Assembly (NCBI RefSeq): GCF_013377015.1
Contig: NZ_JACABA010000002.1
Coordinates: 614,663-669,217 of the forward strand
DNA length: 54,555 nucleotides
Direction: 5' to 3'
DNA from: Rhodopseudomonas sp.
Lineage (GTDB): Bacteria; Pseudomonadota; Alphaproteobacteria; Rhizobiales; Xanthobacteraceae
Shown here: positions 25,906 to 34,803 of the stretch, piece after piece
Numbering within the stretch: position 1 is the first letter of the stretch
Layout: each line of letters starts with the position of its first letter
Notes under the pieces: model-generated
Seen by the model: only the letters and a program-made list of their open reading frames with translations
The model's database searches: none
What the model was told of the DNA's origin: nothing
Translations under genes and position numbers: made by a program

Positions 25906-27648
25906 ATGCATCGCACAAACTTGGTACGCTCGCGGACGTTGCGAGTCTGCGTTCTCGGCCTGGCGACGATCACGGCCGCGGTCCTGTTCACCAATGACAC
26001 GGCCGATGCGCGCCGCAGACACCGGCATCACTCGCGTCACCACCACGTCGAGCGGAGCAGTTACAATCCCCCGTTCGCCTCGATCATCGTCGATGCCAAT
26101 ACCGGCGCCACGCTGAGCGCCAACAATCCCGATGCATCGCGCCACCCCGCTTCGCTCACCAAGATCATGACGCTGTATCTGCTGTTCGAGCGTCTCGAAT
26201 CCGGCAAGATGAAGCTCGACACCGAAATGGACGTTTCCGAGCATGCCTCCGAACAAGCGCCTACCAAACTTGGCCTGCGGCCCGGCCAGACGCTGAGCGT
26301 CGAAGACGCCATCAAGGCACTGGTAACGCGCTCGGCCAACGACGCTGCGGTGGTGATCGCCGAGGCGGTCGGCGGCGATGAAGGCGATTTCGCCAAGCTG
26401 ATGACCCGCAAGGCGCGCGCGCTTGGCATGGCCCGCACAGTCTACCGCAACGCCTCGGGATTGCCCGACGACGATCAGGTCACCACCGCGCGGGATCAGG
26501 CCACCCTCGGCCGCGCCATCCAGGAACGCTTCCCGCGCTACTATCGCTACTTCTCCACCAGCGTGTTCAACTATCATGGCCGGTCGATCCGTAACCACAA
26601 TCGCCTGCTCGGCAACGTCGAGGGCGTCGACGGCATCAAGACCGGCTATACAAGGGCCTCCGGTTTCAATCTCGTCACCTCGATGCACCGCGGCAACCGC
26701 CATCTGGTTGGCGTGGTGTTGGGAGGCCGCAGCGGCGGCTCGCGCGACGCGACCATGCGCAATCTGCTAGCGGAAAACCTGGAGAAGGCCGCGACCAAGC
26801 GCACGGTTGCGGCAATCGCCGAGCGTAGCATCTCCGACGCGAATGCCGAGGTCGCGGAAGCCGCGGCATCCTCGCGTCCGACCCAGATGGTCCAGGTGAA
26901 GGGCGCGGTGCAGGTCGCATCCGCCGAGCCGGAGCCCGAGCTGGAGCCGGCCCCCCCGGTCGCACGTCCCGCCACGCCATTGACGCGATCGCTTGCCCCG
27001 GCCCCGAAACCGGAGCCCGGACCGTTCAGCAGCGGGACGATCCAGACCCAGGCCATCGCGGCGATCCCCGGTTCGAGCGAGCCGATGAAGCCGGTTCGAG
27101 TTAGGACGGTTCAGGTCAAGTCGGCGCCGATCAAGCTCGCTTCGGCGGTTGCATCGCAGCCGTCCTCGCGGGCCACCGGCGCCGCGCCCTCGGCACGCTC
27201 CGATGAGCCGGAGACCTCCGGTTCGGTCAAGGCGGAGATGCCGCCGCAGCCGGCGAACCACGGCACTGGGCACGGTCTGCTCGGCGTGTTGCCGGCGTCG
27301 AATGTCACGACGACGAATTCGCAAGCGGTCGCCAGCGCCGACCGCGCGCCGCAGCCCATCGCGATTCAGAACAACGGTGCGATTAAGCCGGCGCCGGTTC
27401 ACACCGGCTGGATCATTCAGGTTGGCGCGCTCGAATCCGAAAGCCAGGCGCTTCAGCGGATCGAGGCCGCGCGCGATCAGGCCAGCGGCATGCTCGGCAA
27501 GGCGGATTCCTTCACCGAGGCCGTGCTGACAAAGGGTGACCGGCGACTGTTTCGTGCCCGCTTCGCCGGTCTTGACCGCGATCAGGCCGAAGCGGTGTGC
27601 CGCAAGCTGAAGCGCAACGACATTTCCTGCATCGCCATTCGCAACTGA
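25906..27648 (+). CDS. D-alanyl-D-alanine carboxypeptidase with C-terminal SPOR domain
   Basis: A 580-residue exported low-molecular-weight penicillin-binding protein of the S11 family. A signal sequence (about 1-34) is followed by an unusual His/Arg-rich stretch (RRRHRHHSRHHH, residues 37-47). The catalytic motifs are SLTK (83-86), SAN (143-145) and KTG (245-247). After about residue 290 comes a 200-residue Ala/Pro-rich linker, and a SPOR domain begins near 500 (GWIIQVGALESESQA), which binds denuded septal glycan. It should trim pentapeptide stems in the periplasm and concentrate at the division site. SPOR fusions to DacA-type enzymes are common in Rhizobiales. Confidence 0.95.
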   Translation: MHRTNLVRSRTLRVCVLGLATITAAVLFTNDTADARRRHRHHSRHHHVERSSYNPPFASIIVDANTGATLSANNPDASRHPASLTKIMTLYLLFERLESGKMKLDTEMDVSEHASEQAPTKLGLRPGQTLSVEDAIKALVTRSANDAAVVIAEAVGGDEGDFAKLMTRKARALGMARTVYRNASGLPDDDQVTTARDQATLGRAIQERFPRYYRYFSTSVFNYHGRSIRNHNRLLGNVEGVDGIKTGYTRASGFNLVTSMHRGNRHLVGVVLGGRSGGSRDATMRNLLAENLEKAATKRTVAAIAERSISDANAEVAEAAASSRPTQMVQVKGAVQVASAEPEPELEPAPPVARPATPLTRSLAPAPKPEPGPFSSGTIQTQAIAAIPGSSEPMKPVRVRTVQVKSAPIKLASAVASQPSSRATGAAPSARSDEPETSGSVKAEMPPQPANHGTGHGLLGVLPASNVTTTNSQAVASADRAPQPIAIQNNGAIKPAPVHTGWIIQVGALESESQALQRIEAARDQASGMLGKADSFTEAVLTKGDRRLFRARFAGLDRDQAEAVCRKLKRNDISCIAIRN

Positions 27649-27907
27649 GCCGCGGTCGCGGCGCAGTCAGCACTGGCGCAATCCGCTCGGCGCCAATCGC
27701 GCCGTGCGTTGGCGTTCGCACTGCGACCGCGCACGACGCCTCGCGAGAGCGCCGCAACGAGAAATTCCCGCGTCGAAACCTCTCGTCAAGAATTCCCCGA
27801 TACAAATTCGGTTGATCGACCACGCCGGCTAACGACGGGCGATCACGGGGCGTCAGCAGAGACCAGAAGCAACTCGCAGTCTGTAGCGTTTGTTAGCGTT
27901 GCTGGAG

Positions 27908-28636
27908 TTAGCTGCGATGAGTGCGAAGCAAGGTATCCTTGGCCGCGTTTACACGGGCGGCAAGGTACGTCGACCCCCCCTGGTCGGGATGCAATTTCTT
28001 CATGAGCGTACGGTGAGCGTGTCCGATCTCGTCGCGCCCCGCCCCCGGCTGCAGGCCAAGGATCTGATAGGCCTCCTCAGCCGTCATTTTGCTGCTCGAC
28101 GTCTCGCGGCCTTGCCCCCCTGCCGCGTCTCCCTGCGCGTTTTGACGCCAAGCGGGAAACCTGCGGTCCAGATAGCTTTCAAGTAGCGCGCAGCTCTCGG
28201 CGTCGAACCCAGCCATCATCGCCGCGAGCGCGGGGAGATCGAACTCGTCGAGTGAATGCCCGGCGTGCGGTCCGGCGACGATACGGCCGCTCAGCCCGCC
28301 GCTGTCATGCTCCAGCGTCATCTCGATGAATTGCGATCGCACCTGCGAGGTCTGACCGCTGGAGCGCTGCGCGCGCGATCCGAACAGACCGCCGATCGCT
28401 GAAAATCCCGCCGTCCCCATCGGCGACCAGCCCAGAAGGCCGGCACCGAACAGGCCGAGCGGAATCGCCACCGCGAGTTCGCCCTTGATGCCGGTGAACA
28501 GCGCCACCGCGAGCGCCACCACGCCGCCGGCGATCTTGACCGCACGCGCCAGCACGGCCGGATTGGCCGCCCGGAACATCTGCAGCAGCGAATAGAGAAG
28601 AATTACGGCGACAACGCCGGCAATCAGGGTAGGCAT
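27908..28636 (-). CDS. Tim14/Pam18-like membrane J-domain protein
   Basis: A 242-residue protein with two or three N-terminal hydrophobic segments (residues 2-20, about 34-50 and 53-70), a charged middle, and a C-terminal J domain. The J domain reads EAYQILGLQPGAG, AHRTLMKKLHPDQGG (HPD at 216-218) and YLAARVNAAKDTLL. The short helix arrangement and GGS-YLA-xxNxAKD ending resemble mitochondrial Tim14/Pam18 rather than classical DnaJ. It should stimulate DnaK at the inner-membrane surface. A VWA gene lies 78 bp upstream on the same strand. Confidence 0.85.
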   Translation of the reverse strand: MPTLIAGVVAVILLYSLLQMFRAANPAVLARAVKIAGGVVALAVALFTGIKGELAVAIPLGLFGAGLLGWSPMGTAGFSAIGGLFGSRAQRSSGQTSQVRSQFIEMTLEHDSGGLSGRIVAGPHAGHSLDEFDLPALAAMMAGFDAESCALLESYLDRRFPAWRQNAQGDAAGGQGRETSSSKMTAEEAYQILGLQPGAGRDEIGHAHRTLMKKLHPDQGGSTYLAARVNAAKDTLLRTHRS

Positions 28637-28714
28637 CGGATCAATATAACGTCGTGATGCGCAAATTGCACCGTCGGGGGGCTGCGCCAGCGACCTCGGC
28701 GGAACATATCGCGG

Positions 28715-29461
28715 TCATTTCATCTGTCCGAGCAGGTGGGCCGCGCCCGCGCCGGTCTTCGCCAACCGCAGCAACGCCTCGCGGCCACCGGCGGCATAGG
28801 CCGCGGCGGCCCGCAGCAATTCGCGCAGCTGCGCTGCAGCGCCGGGATCGAACCGGCACCAAGCACCGCCGGTGAGCCGCGCGATGTCGCGGAACGCGGC
28901 TTCCGCGGTCGGATCGTGGCCCTCCTGAAATACGAACACCGGAACCTTGAGCAGACCGAGTTCGCCGGCCTTGGCGCAGAGCTCGTCGACCCCCTCCTCC
29001 ATGGCGTCGCCGACGAACACCACCGCTCGGACACCGGAGGCAACCGCCTCGCGGCGGACATCCGACAGCACCTTTCCAATCTGGGTGTGGCCACCCTGGC
29101 AATCGATCTTGGCCATCAGCCGCGCCAGTTGCGCGCTGTCGGAAATCCAACCGCTGGCGCGGCATTCGTTGAAGCCGCGGTAATACACCAGCCGGATATC
29201 GAGACTGCCGATCGCGGCGGCTTCGCGGAACATGTCGGCCTGCAGCGCGCAGGCCATGTCCCAGGTCGGCTGCCGGCTCATGGTGGCGTCGAGCGCAAAC
29301 ACCAGCCTGCCCCTAGCCCCGGCGGCGTGCGGCGACATCGCGCGGGCCTTGGCGACGAAGGCGGCGATCTCCTCCGACGCCGACGGCGTCGTCTTCGGCA
29401 GCGAACGATCCGCCGCATCGGTGGGGCTTTGAAGCGGAGTTTTTGTCGGCTCGCGGGACAT
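28715..29461 (-). CDS. VWA domain-containing protein
   Basis: A 248-residue cytosolic protein without signal peptide. After a Thr/Ser/Pro-rich N-terminus, a von Willebrand factor A-like fold begins at RLVFALDATMSRQ (about residues 52-64). DATMS stands in for the MIDAS DxSxS, with Thr replacing the first Ser. Further VWA-like strands are DIRLVYYRGF, GGHTQIGKVL and AVVFVGDAMEEG. The function is unknown; VWA domains often mediate metal-dependent protein contacts. It probably forms a two-gene unit with the membrane J-protein downstream. Confidence 0.82.
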   Translation of the reverse strand: MSREPTKTPLQSPTDAADRSLPKTTPSASEEIAAFVAKARAMSPHAAGARGRLVFALDATMSRQPTWDMACALQADMFREAAAIGSLDIRLVYYRGFNECRASGWISDSAQLARLMAKIDCQGGHTQIGKVLSDVRREAVASGVRAVVFVGDAMEEGVDELCAKAGELGLLKVPVFVFQEGHDPTAEAAFRDIARLTGGAWCRFDPGAAAQLRELLRAAAAYAAGGREALLRLAKTGAGAAHLLGQMK

Positions 29462-29545
29462 TGAGGCTCGCTGGGTGAAGCGAGACTTATGTGGAGCGTG
29501 ACAGGTCGCGGGTCAATGGAGGCCGCACGTCGGCGTTTGCCAGCG

Positions 29546-30385
29546 CTAGTTCCGGGCCTGCGCGACGGTGTCTAAACCTGTCGCGCCCGGTGCGTTGGTC
29601 CGGAGCGGTGCAAGCTTGCTGTCATCCTCCAGGAACTTGTCGAGCACGCCCTGAATCGACTCCTTGACGACGTCCGGCCCGCGATCGCTCATCTCGACAT
29701 GCTGATAGCCGGTATTGACCACTGTGATCCCGGCCTTCTCGCAGATCTCCTGATCCGGAATCACGCCGGGATCTGGCTTGAACACCGGATCCTTGGAGCG
29801 GAACGACAGTATCTTGAACTTGCCGTCGATCATGAAGGGCACGCGCAGATTGTCCAGCGTCACCACTTTCCTGATCCGGTCAGGAAACAATTTGGCGAAG
29901 TACATCGAGATGTCGCCGCCATTGGAATGGCCGACCATGGTGAGATGTTCGTAGTCCGAATTCGGCTGAAGCTTTCTCAACTGATCGACCGCGAACATGA
30001 TGTTGGCGACGCCGCGCTGATACACCGGCAGTCGTCCGACATAGAGCTCGCCGACCTTGGTCACTAGCGGCGCGTCGTGCTCGAGGTCGTGCTGGATGCT
30101 GACGGCCATGTAGCCGCGCGCAGCGAATACGTTGGCTAGAAAGGAATACTCGGTGAACCGAACGGTGTTGCCGTGGTTGAGAATGGCGACGGGCAATTCG
30201 ATCAGGCCGGCGTCAGCCTGCAGTTCCTTGTCGCGCCGAACCGCGATGTCGACCGCCACCGGCCGGTTTCGCTCCGCGTCGAAGAACGTCAGCGTTTCGT
30301 GCCGGATCGCCCATTTGCTAGCCGTGAAGTAACCGACGGTCGAGACAAGACACAGCGAGACCAGAATAAAGATTCCGCGCTTCAT
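29546..30385 (-). CDS. Exported or membrane-anchored alpha/beta hydrolase
   Basis: A 279-residue protein with an N-terminal hydrophobic helix (residues 4-22) acting as signal or anchor. The alpha/beta hydrolase fold shows an oxyanion-type HGNT, then the nucleophile elbow GHSNGG with Ser154. A likely acid is in VTLDNLR and a His near the C-terminus in GYQHVEM. The substrate is unknown; the family includes esterases and dienelactone-hydrolase-like enzymes. The start at 30385 is chosen for the signal sequence; an upstream in-frame Met at 30469 would bury it. A dyad like the phasin operators lies about 130 bp upstream. Confidence 0.82.
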   Translation of the reverse strand: MKRGIFILVSLCLVSTVGYFTASKWAIRHETLTFFDAERNRPVAVDIAVRRDKELQADAGLIELPVAILNHGNTVRFTEYSFLANVFAARGYMAVSIQHDLEHDAPLVTKVGELYVGRLPVYQRGVANIMFAVDQLRKLQPNSDYEHLTMVGHSNGGDISMYFAKLFPDRIRKVVTLDNLRVPFMIDGKFKILSFRSKDPVFKPDPGVIPDQEICEKAGITVVNTGYQHVEMSDRGPDVVKESIQGVLDKFLEDDSKLAPLRTNAPGATGLDTVAQARN

Positions 30386-30704
30386 TTTCAGCCCTGTATC
30401 GGCGAGAGACCCATGCCCAGGTTTCGGTAACCGATCCGCCGAAGTTATTGTGAGTATACGTGACAGCAACGTGACTAGAAGTCCAAATGTTGTGAAATCC
30501 CGGCAAGATTATTGTGCAACGCACCTGAATATTGAGCATTACGTACTTTTGTCGAATGGAGATCAGCTCGCCGTCCAGCTCCACACCTCGTCAGGACGCG
30601 CGGCGAATCTTGGAAGATTGACTGCTAATCAGCCGGCTCAACAGCATATCCGGTTGGCCGGTGCCCGGCCTGCCGCAGGCGACCGAGCTTCAGTCGTCAA
30701 GGCT
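30386..30704. other. Intergenic region between the MipZ-like gene and the hydrolase
   Basis: About 319 bp without a supported gene, 5' of the hydrolase and 3' of the MipZ-like gene. The 30430-30560 part is clearly AT-richer than the surroundings and contains the TTGTGCAACGCACCT dyad. GGCCGG-TGC-CCGGCC near 30656 forms a hairpin but has no T-run, so I do not call a terminator. Confidence 0.5.
30512..30526. promoter_or_regulatory. PhaR-operator-like dyad upstream of the hydrolase
   Basis: TTGTGCAACGCACCT matches the phasin operator 2 at 12 of 15 positions and keeps the GTGCA..GCAC core. It lies 127-141 bp upstream of the hydrolase start, in AT-rich DNA. Confidence 0.4.
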
Positions 30705-31628
30705 TCAGGCGCCGAGGATGTCGTGTAGTTCCAGCGGTTTGTCGACCTGGGCGAACCATTCGGCGCGGTTGGCGGCGCGGCGGCGGCCGCGTTCGTCGAG
30801 CGGCAGCTTGAGCTGGCGCAGCAGGCCGGTGACCTCTTCCCTGGCGGTGACGTGCCCCATGCTCGGCTGGGTCCCCAACGTCGCCTCGTTGAGGTCGTCG
30901 AGCGCGGTCAGGCCTCGCGGAAAAAATTCCCGATACACCACCCGCTCGGCAAAGCCGTCGAGCGCCCGGAAGCCGAGCCGCAACGACAAATCCTTCAAGC
31001 CGCCGGCCACCCGCTTGTTGTTGCGCGAGCCCAGCATCGACAGCCGATTGCGCACCACGATCCAGTCCGTCGAGGCGCCGTCGAGTTGCCGGCGCTTGCG
31101 GCGGGCATCCAGCACCATCGCGGAATAATGACTTTCCCCGGTCACCGCATAGTTGACCGGATCGACGGTGCCGAGCACATCGAAATCGAGAAAGCTATCG
31201 TTGATCGGCGTCACCAGCGTGTCCGCCATCGAATGTGCCAGCCTCATCAGATAGCTGTCGGAGCCGGGCGTATCGATCACGATGAAATCGCAGGTCCGCT
31301 CCACCGCGCTGACGGCGTTCATGAACTGCTCGAATTCTGACGACTCATTGTCGGCGATCTGCATGGTCTCGCCGAGCTTGATGCAGCAATGCTGCGGAAG
31401 CTCCAGGTCGAGGCCCGTGCGACGCGCCCAGATCCGGCGATTGCCGATGTAACGCGTGAAGCTTTGCTGACGACAATCGAGGTCGATGGTGGCGACCCGC
31501 TGGCCGGCCTTCAGCAGCGCGACGACGATGTGCAGGGCGAGCGTGGATTTGCCCGAACCGCCCTTCTCATTGCCCAGCACTACTACGCGCGCCGAGCCGG
31601 ACTGTCCTTGGGTCGCCTGAACCAGCAT
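30705..31628 (-). CDS. mipZ: MipZ-like division-plane positioning ATPase (ParA family)
   Basis: A 307-residue P-loop ATPase. The deviant Walker A GNEKGGSGKST is at residues 19-29, the switch region DLDCRQQSFTRYIGNR follows, and Walker B is FIVIDTPG. Length and the motif SMADTLVTPINDSFLDFDVLGTVDP match MipZ of alphaproteobacteria rather than plasmid ParA. MipZ forms a gradient from the poles by binding ParB and inhibits FtsZ polymerisation near them, placing division at midcell. The start at 31628 is supported by GGGGAGGAA 4-12 bp ahead. It is divergent from panC. Confidence 0.92.
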   Translation of the reverse strand: MLVQATQGQSGSARVVVLGNEKGGSGKSTLALHIVVALLKAGQRVATIDLDCRQQSFTRYIGNRRIWARRTGLDLELPQHCCIKLGETMQIADNESSEFEQFMNAVSAVERTCDFIVIDTPGSDSYLMRLAHSMADTLVTPINDSFLDFDVLGTVDPVNYAVTGESHYSAMVLDARRKRRQLDGASTDWIVVRNRLSMLGSRNNKRVAGGLKDLSLRLGFRALDGFAERVVYREFFPRGLTALDDLNEATLGTQPSMGHVTAREEVTGLLRQLKLPLDERGRRRAANRAEWFAQVDKPLELHDILGA

Positions 31629-31891
31629 CGTTCCTCCCCTGTGGATATCTTCAAATTGCGCGGCGTCGCGGTCAAGCAAATTGCGCGCGCAGCCCGGCAA
31701 TTCACTGCGCCTTCGTGCTTAATCATGAATCACGCAGGCCCGGCGCGGGTTTGTGAGCGGGGGCACGCCGAGAAACGACGTCGACCGGCCGCACCATGGC
31801 CCGCAATGGCGACGCGGCGATGGCTTTGCTATGGTAGGTGTCCCGCCACACGGTCAGAAGCGTATCTTCTGCCTTCACCTGCCGAGCCTCA

Positions 31892-32743
31892 ATGTCCCGC
31901 CCTCCCATAGTCGTCCGAACCCTCCCCGCCTTGCGGGGCGCGCTCACAGGCCTGCGTGCCAGAAACGCGACCACCGCGCTGGTGCCAACCATGGGGGCGC
32001 TCCATGACGGTCATCTGACGCTGGTGCGGCTGGCCAAGCGGCGCGCCGACAGGGTCGTGGTCTCGATCTTCGTCAATCCGGCGCAGTTCGCGCCGCATGA
32101 GGATTTCGCCTCCTACCCGCGGACCTGGAAGGCCGACCTGGCCAAGCTCGCCGCGGAAAACGTCGATCTAGTGTGGAATCCGGACGTCAAGGCGATGTAC
32201 CCGGACGGCTTCGCCACCAGCATTGTCACCGAGGGTCCGGCCGTGGTCGGGCTGGAGGATCGCTTCCGGCCGCATTTCTTCGGCGGCGTCACCACCGTGG
32301 TGGGCAAATTGTTCACGCAGTGCCGGCCGGATGTCGCGCTGTTCGGCGCCAAGGATTTTCAGCAGCTCCGGGTGGTAACGCGGATGGCGCGCGATCTCGA
32401 TCTTGGCGTCAAGGTGATCGGCGCGCCGACCGTCCGCGAGCGCGACGGTTTGGCGATGTCCTCACGCAACGTCTATTTGTCGCCGGAGCAACGCCGCGCC
32501 GCGCCGATGCTGTATCGCGCGCTGAAGGAAACCGCCAAGCGGATCGGCGCCGGCGGCCGGATCGAGCCCGCGGTCGCTGCCGGCGCCAAACAAGTGAGCG
32601 AAGCGGGTTTCGCACTCGACTATTTTGAGGCCCGCCACGCCGAAACGCTGGCCCCGATCGCATCGACCAAGGCCGGCCCGATTCGGATCCTGGTCGCGGC
32701 CCGGATCGGCAGCACCAGGCTGATCGACAACATCGCCGTATAG
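31892..32743 (+). CDS. panC: Pantothenate synthetase
   Basis: A 283-residue enzyme that condenses pantoate and beta-alanine using ATP, the last step of pantothenate synthesis. The nucleotidyltransferase HIGH-type motif is MGALHDGHL near residue 34, with SIFVNPAQF, then GAKDFQQL and the KMSKS-like loop DGLAMSSRN. Length is normal. The start at 31892 gives the canonical N-terminus; an in-frame ATG at 31838 would add an unconserved stretch. panB is not in the window. Confidence 0.95.
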   Translation: MSRPPIVVRTLPALRGALTGLRARNATTALVPTMGALHDGHLTLVRLAKRRADRVVVSIFVNPAQFAPHEDFASYPRTWKADLAKLAAENVDLVWNPDVKAMYPDGFATSIVTEGPAVVGLEDRFRPHFFGGVTTVVGKLFTQCRPDVALFGAKDFQQLRVVTRMARDLDLGVKVIGAPTVRERDGLAMSSRNVYLSPEQRRAAPMLYRALKETAKRIGAGGRIEPAVAAGAKQVSEAGFALDYFEARHAETLAPIASTKAGPIRILVAARIGSTRLIDNIAV

Positions 32744-32760
32744 ATCAAAGGGCGAGCCGG

Positions 32761-33198
32761 CTACAGAAGGCCGAGGTCGCGCAGCTCGCGGCGCATCGCT
32801 TCCGGCATCGCCGCGATGCTGGCGGCGGCCTTGCCAAGGTCCGCCGGGGCATCCGCGTCGGCAAGATATCGCCACCCCTGAAACGCCCGCATCGGCCGCG
32901 GCGCCACTGCAAACACTTTCGGCTGCATGATCAGCCGACAGCGGCCGATGCCATCGCGATCGCGGAACGGCTCGATCCCGAGCAGTTTTTCGCGCGCCGC
33001 GATCTCACCCCGGATCACCCAGTAGATCGAACCACCGGCCAGCAACTCGGCGTCGCGCTTCGGCGTCATCCGGGTGATGTGAATATGATGCCGCGGCTGG
33101 CCCTGCAGCTTGGCGGTTTTCATCCGCTCCGCGATCCGGCTTGCGAGGTCCTTCACCGAACCACAGCCGACGGCGAGCTTGATCAGATGCAGCGGCAT
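32761..33198 (-). CDS. DUF1489 family protein
   Basis: A 145-residue cytosolic protein with the family start MPLHLIKLAVG and the conserved TRMTPKRDAELLAGGSIYWVIRG and FRDRDG-GRCRLIM. DUF1489 proteins are widespread single-copy proteins of alphaproteobacteria with no established function. The stop is 17 bp from the convergent panC stop. The Arg/His-rich RHHIHITRMTPKR segment could bind nucleic acid, but that is speculation. Confidence 0.85.
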   Translation of the reverse strand: MPLHLIKLAVGCGSVKDLASRIAERMKTAKLQGQPRHHIHITRMTPKRDAELLAGGSIYWVIRGEIAAREKLLGIEPFRDRDGIGRCRLIMQPKVFAVAPRPMRAFQGWRYLADADAPADLGKAAASIAAMPEAMRRELRDLGLL

Positions 33199-33230
33199 GG
33201 GTCCCGGTGGTGAGCGACGAGAAGCGCAGA

Positions 33231-34238
33231 TTAGTTGTTATCCGGGCTTGGCTCCGCCGGCGCAAGTTGAACCGGCGCGACCGGGTGCTGTTTCGGTGCC
33301 GGCGGTTTCTTGGCAGCGGCAGGCGCGTGCGCGCTCGTTTGCGCTGCCTGCGCATTGGTGGCGGATGGTAGCGGCTTTGGCAGAGCGGCTGAAGGCTTTG
33401 CCGCGGCAGGGGCGGCAGCGGCAGCAGTCGAAGGCTTCGGCGCGGCCGGCGCCGCAGCCACCGGCGTCTCCGTCATGATATTGACCGGCGGAATTGAATT
33501 GGCGGTGGGGAAATCGGCGGTGGTCGGTTTGCCGGTCGGCACAGCGGGCGGAAGACCGGCCGAGGTTGGGGCCGACGATAATTCGCCCCATGAAGCCGCA
33601 TGCCGCTGCACGGTGGCCTCGTAAACCCGCCGGTCCATGTTGGCTGAAATCTGGTTGTGATCGGTCAGCAACCGGAACGCCGCGCAGTCATTCGACTGAC
33701 AACGATCCCGGGCGGCCAGCACATAGGCAATCAAACCATAGCGGTCGCGCTCGATCGAGCGCCGCAGGCTGTCAAATTCGGGCGTCATGCTCCTGTTGGC
33801 GGCGGCGTCGCCCAGCGCGGTCAGCCGCGTGAGCCGCCCGGAGGCATAGGAGACCGCCGCGGCAACCGCTTCGGGAGACCCGAACAGAGCCTTTTCGCAC
33901 GCGGTCAGCACGGTCTCGTCGGCGAGGTCGTCGATGCAGGCCAGGGCCGGCATGGCGACAACGCTGCTCGATGGCGACGCCGAATTCGCGGTGCGCACCG
34001 CGTAGCCGCCGCCAACGTCGGGACTGGAGCCAAATCCGCGCAAGGTCGCGGCGACCGCGACAGCGATTGCAAGCAACGCGATGACTGCCAGCGCGCCATT
34101 GGCGACCGACTTTTCCGCCCGCAGCAACGTGACCAGCAGAATGATTCCGAAAAATCCCGCGGCTGCCAGTGTCAGCCAGATTGGAAAGCTCGGCGAACGC
34201 CACAGCTGTTCAATCGATGTCGCCCAAGCCCAATTCAT
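33231..34238 (-). CDS. Conserved membrane protein with Ala/Pro-rich tail, unknown function
   Basis: A 335-residue protein. Two N-terminal hydrophobic helices (about residues 17-40 and 48-66) are followed by an extracytoplasmic-looking domain with cysteines (ACIDDLADETVLTACEKALFG near 100, RCQSNDCAAFR near 180), probably disulfide-bonded. The last 110 residues are low-complexity Ala/Pro/Lys. The segment between is helical (SRLTRLTALGD, MTPEFDSLRRSIERDRYGL). I do not recognise a named family; similar proteins occur in Bradyrhizobium relatives. ATG 34238 is used; a TTG at 34244 is also in frame. Confidence 0.75.
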   Translation of the reverse strand: MNWAWATSIEQLWRSPSFPIWLTLAAAGFFGIILLVTLLRAEKSVANGALAVIALLAIAVAVAATLRGFGSSPDVGGGYAVRTANSASPSSSVVAMPALACIDDLADETVLTACEKALFGSPEAVAAAVSYASGRLTRLTALGDAAANRSMTPEFDSLRRSIERDRYGLIAYVLAARDRCQSNDCAAFRLLTDHNQISANMDRRVYEATVQRHAASWGELSSAPTSAGLPPAVPTGKPTTADFPTANSIPPVNIMTETPVAAAPAAPKPSTAAAAAPAAAKPSAALPKPLPSATNAQAAQTSAHAPAAAKKPPAPKQHPVAPVQLAPAEPSPDNN

Positions 34239-34401
34239 GCGCAATGTCCCCTAGCGCGTCGCTGGCAAACCAGACACCGAATTTGCGACCAAAATACGCG
34301 CGACTCTCGGCGCGCAAGTCCTGAATGCCCGAAGTCATGAACACGCGAAGGGAATTACGCGCAACGATCCGGCGCGCAAGGACGAAGCCACCGCCCACAG
34401 C

Positions 34402-34593
34402 TCAGCAAACGTCGAGCTGGCTTTCCTTGGCGACGCGCTCGAACGCCTCGGTCGAATTCTTGATCCGGTACTGGCAGTCGTCCCCATCAGTCGGCAACAA
34501 CTGGACCACCTCATAGGCACCGCTGGCGGCCGGGCGGGCGACATTGCTGGCTGTGAAATGAACGCTCTCTCCAACGACAAACTTATGTTTCAA
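34402..34593 (-). CDS. Small conserved hypothetical protein with TTG start
   Basis: A 63-residue protein (MKHKFVVGESVHFT to the C-terminal Cys). The start is TTG at 34593, supported by GGAGGAG at 34600-34606 with 6-bp spacing; no ATG or GTG fits. It is predicted as a compact beta-rich domain: VGESVHFT opens like an SH3-type barrel, with AYEVVQLLP and YRIKN as later strands. Function unknown. A partial match to the phasin operator lies about 125 bp upstream (34717-34725). It is followed after 160 bp by the membrane-protein gene at 33231. Confidence 0.7.
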   Translation of the reverse strand: MKHKFVVGESVHFTASNVARPAASGAYEVVQLLPTDGDDCQYRIKNSTEAFERVAKESQLDVC

Positions 34594-34803
34594 CGGCCAC
34601 TCCTCCGCACCACGGAAACGCCGGCCTGCCCACGGCCCCACTGCAATACCGGCTGAAAACCCTCTTATTCTATACCATCTCACGCGACAATCTGGCCAGC
34701 CGCAAAAGGGCCTGGCCAATGCACAAATTTGCAGGATTTTCAGATGGATAGGTACCATTTGGGGGATCGCCGACGGGGCGCCCGGCGGAGTCCAGTCGTC
34801 GCC

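Noticed and set aside
30656-30672. GGCCGG-TGC-CCGGCC as a terminator of the hydrolase/MipZ region
   Set aside because: It forms a hairpin but has no T-run on either strand and lies beyond the 3' end of a gene with no other termination feature.
34210-34398. A 62-codon minus-strand frame overlapping the start of the membrane-protein gene
   Set aside because: No ribosome site, no recognisable family, third-position GC lower than the neighbours, and a 29-bp overlap with a supported gene. It could be real but cannot be supported.
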